From contig JBLDXI010000041.1 of assembly GCA_047495785.1 (NCBI GenBank), forward strand, positions 101,815-165,814: a DNA stretch of 64,000 bases. The letters are read 5' to 3'. The DNA comes from Lepidodermella squamata. Lineage: Eukaryota > Gastrotricha. The notes beneath the pieces were generated by a model. It had not been told where the DNA came from and made no database searches. It was given only the letters and a program-made list of their open reading frames with translations. This document shows, in pieces, positions 60,101 through 64,000 of this stretch. The translations under genes were made by a program, and so were the position numbers. Within the stretch, counting starts at the first letter, position 1. Every line of letters starts with the position of its first letter.

Positions 60101-63100
60101 GTCAGCATTAACCTCCTTCGGGAACTTGGCCGGCAATTCTGAAGGCTTGTATACCTGAGGAAAAACAAGAAAGAAGTCATAATTTTGCAAACGCTGCGTT
60201 GATGATGATACCTTAGGCTCCAATACGGGTCTGGTGTAAACAACGACAGATTCGACGTTGGTATATTGCGGCAAATCGAAACCAGCGAGAGGCGTGCGAG
60301 CGGGGAATCGAATGGTCGTTTCCGGTTTCTTGTCTTCCGGAGAGCTCTTCCATGGCTTCTCAGACTTTGGCCTCAGGTTCTCCTTGTCCTCGGGCCTGCT
60401 TGAAGTTGTAATGGAACTGGAAGGCAAGTAGATGGGTTGTGACATTCCTTCCTTCTTTTCACAAGGCTTCGGCGTGGTTCCAGGAGTTGTTGATCCCTTG
60501 GGCGCGTTCGATGCTCCAGTTTGAGCTTTCGGGGTTGTCGTTTCTGTGATTAGTGACAGCGTCATGTGAAAATTAAATCCGCCACATAACGAGTCGATAC
60601 TTACTTGGTGCCTCCTTGAAGCAGCCACGAACCGCCAACTTTGCTTCCACAGGCTTGGAATCATCGATACGAGTGAAGGTCAGGCCGATGGCATCTGCAA
60701 CCACGTCGGTCGGGAAGTTGACGGGAAGCTCCGAAGGCTTGTATTCCTAAGATTGACTATTATTAAGCAAGCCAGTCGAAATAGGTAATCTACCCTCACC
60801 TTTTCAACGTTCTTGTTCGAAGGCGATACAGTCAAGCGGACAGCCTTAACGTTCTTAAGGTCTGGCAGGTCGAAGCCAGCAAGCTCAGAACGGCGCGGGA
60901 ATTGTACTCCAACGTTGGGCAAGCGATCGGTAGGTGACGATTTCCAAGGTTGCTTGCTGTTAGGGCGAAGATTTTCCTTGTCCTCAGGCCTGCTTGAGGT
61001 GCGCAGGCTTGATGTCGGCAAAAAGGCTGGTTGGTCCATGCCTTCGCGCTTCGTGCAAGGCTTGCGGGTGCTTGTCGTTCTGCGATCCCTAACCACCTTA
61101 GGCTTTGTCGTCGTGCGACCAGAGACAGCTGGGCGAGCCGTAGTTGTAGTGACTGAAAAATATATTCAGATTGGTCAATTACGCCAGTTATGGAAAGGCT
61201 AATCCGTGGCAATTACCGATCCTCTCCTTCGTGCAGCAGCTCAAGCCGACGCGAGAGCGAACGGGCTTCGAGTCGTCCTTCGGTGTAAACCTGATGACAA
61301 CACTGTCGGCGGTGATAGCGTCGCGGCCAGTAAACTTGACTGGCAAATCCCTCGGATCGAAGGACTAGATTATACACAAACAGAGTAGCAATGCAATGGA
61401 GCGAGAGAATATGGCAAACATACCCTGGACACACTCTTCTTGTCTGCGCGGAAAGTCACATCCACTCGTTCGACGTTTCTCACGTCAGGAAGATCGAAGC
61501 TGAGCACTGGGGTTTCTCGGGGCAGCTCCACAGTAACCTCAGGTTGCTTGTCACGTGGGGATGACTCCCAAGGACGGCGAGCCGAAGGTCTGAGATTTTC
61601 GCTCTCCTCCTTGTTGCTCGATACACGGAGACTGTCTTGAGGAATGAATGTGGTGTCATCGAGGCTCGACGATTTGGCGCAGATCTTCTTAGGAGCGGCC
61701 GTCGTCTTCGGTGTCTTTGAAGTTGTGGAAGAGCCACGTTCGCGGGGAACGCGGGGGCTGCTAGGCTTTCCGCTCACTCCCGGCTTTGCAGTAGTCACGG
61801 TTGTCTTGCGCACAGTAGTAGTCTTTGGTGCAACCTTGAAGCAACCGAATACAGACAACTGAGCCTGAACAGGTTCCTTGGGATCTTTCTTGTTGAACAC
61901 GACAGTGATCGAGTCAGCATTAACCTCCTTCGGGAACTTGGCCGGCAATTCTGAAGGCTTGTATACCTGAGGAAAAACAAGAAAGAAGTCATAATTTTGC
62001 AAACGCTGCGTTGATGATGATACCTTAGGCTCCAATACGGGTCTGGTGTAAACAACGACAGATTCGACGTTGGTATATTGCGGCAAATCGAAACCAGCGA
62101 GAGGCGTGCGAGCGGGGAATCGAATGGTCGTTTCCGGTTTCTTGTCTTCCGGAGAGCTCTTCCATGGCTTCTCAGACTTTGGCCTCAGGTTCTCCTTGTC
62201 CTCGGGCCTGCTTGAAGTTGTAATGGAACTGGAAGGCAAGTAGATGGGTTGTGACATTCCTTCCTTCTTTTCACAAGGCTTCGGCGTGGTTCCAGGAGTT
62301 GTTGATCCCTTGGGCGCGTTCGATGCTCCAGTTTGAGCTTTCGGGGTTGTCGTTTCTGTGATTAGTGACAGCGTCATGTGAAAATTAAATCCGCCACATA
62401 ACGAGTCGATACTTACTTGGTGCCTCCTTGAAGCAGCCACGAACCGCCAACTTTGCTTCCACAGGCTTGGAATCATCGATACGAGTGAAGGTCAGGCCGA
62501 TGGCATCTGCAACCACGTCGGTCGGGAAGTTGACGGGAAGCTCCGAAGGCTTGTATTCCTAAGATTGACTATTATTAAGCAAGCCAGTCGAAATAGGTAA
62601 TCTACCCTCACCTTTTCAACGTTCTTGTTCGAAGGCGATACAGTCAAGCGGACAGCCTTAACGTTCTTAAGGTCTGGCAGGTCGAAGCCAGCAAGCTCAG
62701 AACGGCGCGGGAATTGTACTCCAACGTTGGGCAAGCGATCGGTAGGTGACGATTTCCAAGGTTGCTTGCTGTTAGGGCGAAGATTTTCCTTGTCCTCAGG
62801 CCTGCTTGAGGTGCGCAGGCTTGATGTCGGCAAAAAGGCTGGTTGGTCCATGCCTTCGCGCTTCGTGCAAGGCTTGCGGGTGCTTGTCGTTCTGCGATCC
62901 CTAACCACCTTAGGCTTTGTCGTCGTGCGACCAGAGACAGCTGGGCGAGCCGTAGTTGTAGTGACTGAAAAATATATTCAGATTGGTCAATTACGCCAGT
63001 TATGGAAAGGCTAATCCGTGGCAATTACCGATCCTCTCCTTCGTGCAGCAGCTCAAGCCGACGCGAGAGCGAACGGGCTTCGAGTCGTCCTTCGGTGTAA

Positions 63101-64000
63101 ACCTGATGACAACACTGTCGGCGGTGATAGCGTCGCGGCCAGTAAACTTGACTGGCAAATCCCTCGGATCGAAGGACTAGATTATACACAAACAGAGTAG
63201 CAATGCAATGGAGCGAGAGAATATGGCAAACATACCCTGGACACACTCTTCTTGTCTGCGCGGAAAGTCACATCCACTCGTTCGACGTTTCTCACGTCAG
63301 GAAGATCGAAGCTGAGCACTGGGGTTTCTCGGGGCAGCTCCACAGTAACCTCAGGTTGCTTGTCACGTGGGGATGACTCCCAAGGACGGCGAGCCGAAGG
63401 TCTGAGATTTTCGCTCTCCTCCTTGTTGCTCGATACACGGAGACTGTCTTGAGGAATGAATGTGGTGTCATCGAGGCTCGACGATTTGGCGCAGATCTTC
63501 TTAGGAGCGGCCGTCGTCTTCGGTGTCTTTGAAGTTGTGGAAGAGCCACGTTCGCGGGGAACGCGGGGGCTGCTAGGCTTTCCGCTCACTCCCGGCTTTG
63601 CAGTAGTCACGGTTGTCTTGCGCACAGTAGTAGTCTTTGGTGCAACCTTGAAGCAACCGAATACAGACAACTGAGCCTGAACAGGTTCCTTGGGATCTTT
63701 CTTGTTGAACACGACAGTGATCGAGTCAGCATTAACCTCCTTCGGGAACTTGGCCGGCAATTCTGAAGGCTTGTATACCTGAGGAAAAACAAGAAAGAAG
63801 TCATAATTTTGCAAACGCTGCGTTGATGATGATACCTTAGGCTCCAATACGGGTCTGGTGTAAACAACGACAGATTCGACGTTGGTATATTGCGGCAAAT
63901 CGAAACCAGCGAGAGGCGTGCGAGCGGGGAATCGAATGGTCGTTTCCGGTTTCTTGTCTTCCGGAGAGCTCTTCCATGGCTTCTCAGACTTTGGCCTCAG
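51138..64000 (-). CDS. Giant mucin/hemolectin-like secreted protein, C-terminal part (N-terminus outside window)
   Basis: About 3,620 residues are visible. 3'-terminal exons are 51138-51674 and 51731-52092. Exons 52157-52304, 52364-52906, 52964-53295, 53357-53498 and 53552-53904 then recur every 1,812 bp. The last exon ends in a C-terminal cystine knot of VWF/mucin type: CNCTSKFPVRVSECTGAC, TSCRCCNPVMG, IPMTCTGDG and VDRCGCSSC. Such knots dimerise secreted giants like VWF, gel mucins and hemolectin. Before it are ~21 domains of ~150 aa in the order B-C-A-B-C...D. Each starts and ends with a cysteine (KPCEKKEGMSQPIYLPSSSI ... LSVFGCFK) with the shared motif ENLRPxxxxPWxSSPxDKxPE. The start C..GM....LP.S.I..SS and the closing Cys resemble F5/8C (discoidin) domains, known in hemolectin. 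Linkers are Thr/Pro/Ser-rich, as in mucins. The window ends inside a B exon. Family confidence is high for the knot and moderate for the repeat domain. Confidence 0.82.
52023..53834 (-). repeat. Reference repeat unit: five exons, three domains, 506 codons
   Basis: Exons assigned per 1,812-bp period (shown at 52157-53904): A 53552-53904 (353 nt), A2 53357-53498 (142), B 52964-53295 (332), BC 52364-52906 (543) and C2 52157-52304 (148). They sum to 1,518 nt, exactly 506 codons, with introns of 53 to 64 bp making up the remaining 294 bp. Domain A = exons A+A2, B = exon B + start of BC, C = rest of BC + C2. The unit is phase-neutral, so copy number can change without breaking the frame. Confidence 0.9.
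52023..64000 (-). repeat. Tandem array of 1,812-bp coding units, 6.6 copies, open at window end
   Basis: Units: 52023-53834, 53835-55646, 55647-57458, 57459-59270, 59271-61082, 61083-62894 and 62895-64000 (partial, 1,106 bp). All reading frames on both strands give identical translations in every copy, introns included, so the copies are identical or nearly so. The left edge lies inside an exon: from 52023 upward the sequence (CGATCCCTAACCACC...) is shared with 53835, while 52022 and below is unique. Confidence 0.97.

Noticed and set aside
52023-64000. CRISPR-like or satellite DNA explanation for the regular repeats
   Set aside because: The unit is 1.8 kb without short spacers, is coding with phase-neutral splicing, and the context is an animal genome.

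Overview
This window is genomic DNA from a multicellular animal. It holds spliced genes with GT-AG introns, mostly 50-80 bp, and animal-specific families: the transcription factor MEF2, caprin, RIPOR/FAM65, a doublecortin-domain protein of DCDC2 type, a neuronal-type glutamate transporter, a tetraspanin and a cystine-knot mucin-like protein. Compact introns, closely packed genes and non-LTR retrotransposon debris suggest a small-genome protostome, nematode-like or tardigrade-like. I cannot name the species or phylum. Wherever I rebuilt exons by hand, I required GT/AG borders, matching phases and a total divisible by three. All multi-exon models below meet that test.

Layout. From 0 to 6 kb, an SLC1/EAAT glutamate transporter (-, ten exons including one of 10 nt) and a TPD52-family protein (-). 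From 6.6 to 8.6 kb, a 5'-truncated non-LTR retrotransposon end plus a decayed second copy of its 3' end. From 9 to 12.3 kb, a tetraspanin and a FAF2/UBXD8-like ER protein (both +). From 13 to 14.9 kb, UMP-CMP kinase and the scavenger decapping enzyme DcpS (both -, 107 bp apart, operon-like). From 16.9 to 17.6 kb, ARPC4 (+). From 18.8 to 20.5 kb, caprin (-). From 20.9 to 22.4 kb, a second 5'-truncated non-LTR element (-). From 25.9 to 29.4 kb, a RIPOR homologue (+), convergent with a DCDC2-like gene (30.0-32.6 kb, -). From 35.7 to 37.0 kb, an unrecognised helical protein with two PPxY motifs (-). From 42.5 to 43.9 kb, MEF2 (+), preceded by 5.5 kb without a gene. From 45.5 to 46.7 kb, a secreted cysteine-rich protein (-). 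From 51.1 kb to the window end, the 3' part of a giant secreted protein (-).

The most striking feature is this last gene. A C-terminal cystine knot of VWF/mucin/hemolectin type is preceded by a tandem array of 1,812-bp units, 6.6 of them in the window, which look identical in exons and introns alike. Each unit holds five exons (1,518 nt, 506 codons, phase-neutral) coding for three related two-cysteine domains, discoidin (F5/8C)-like, separated by Thr/Pro/Ser-rich linkers. About 3,620 residues are visible and the N-terminus lies outside the window. The array is either a very recently homogenised coding satellite or an assembly product, and long reads would decide.

The genes are not one pathway. 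They are mostly housekeeping and cytoskeletal/signalling genes, including actin (ARPC4), Rho/polarity (RIPOR), microtubule (DCDC2-like), RNA (DcpS, caprin) and ER quality control (FAF2). The secreted cysteine-rich and mucin-like genes occupy the right-hand 20 kb.
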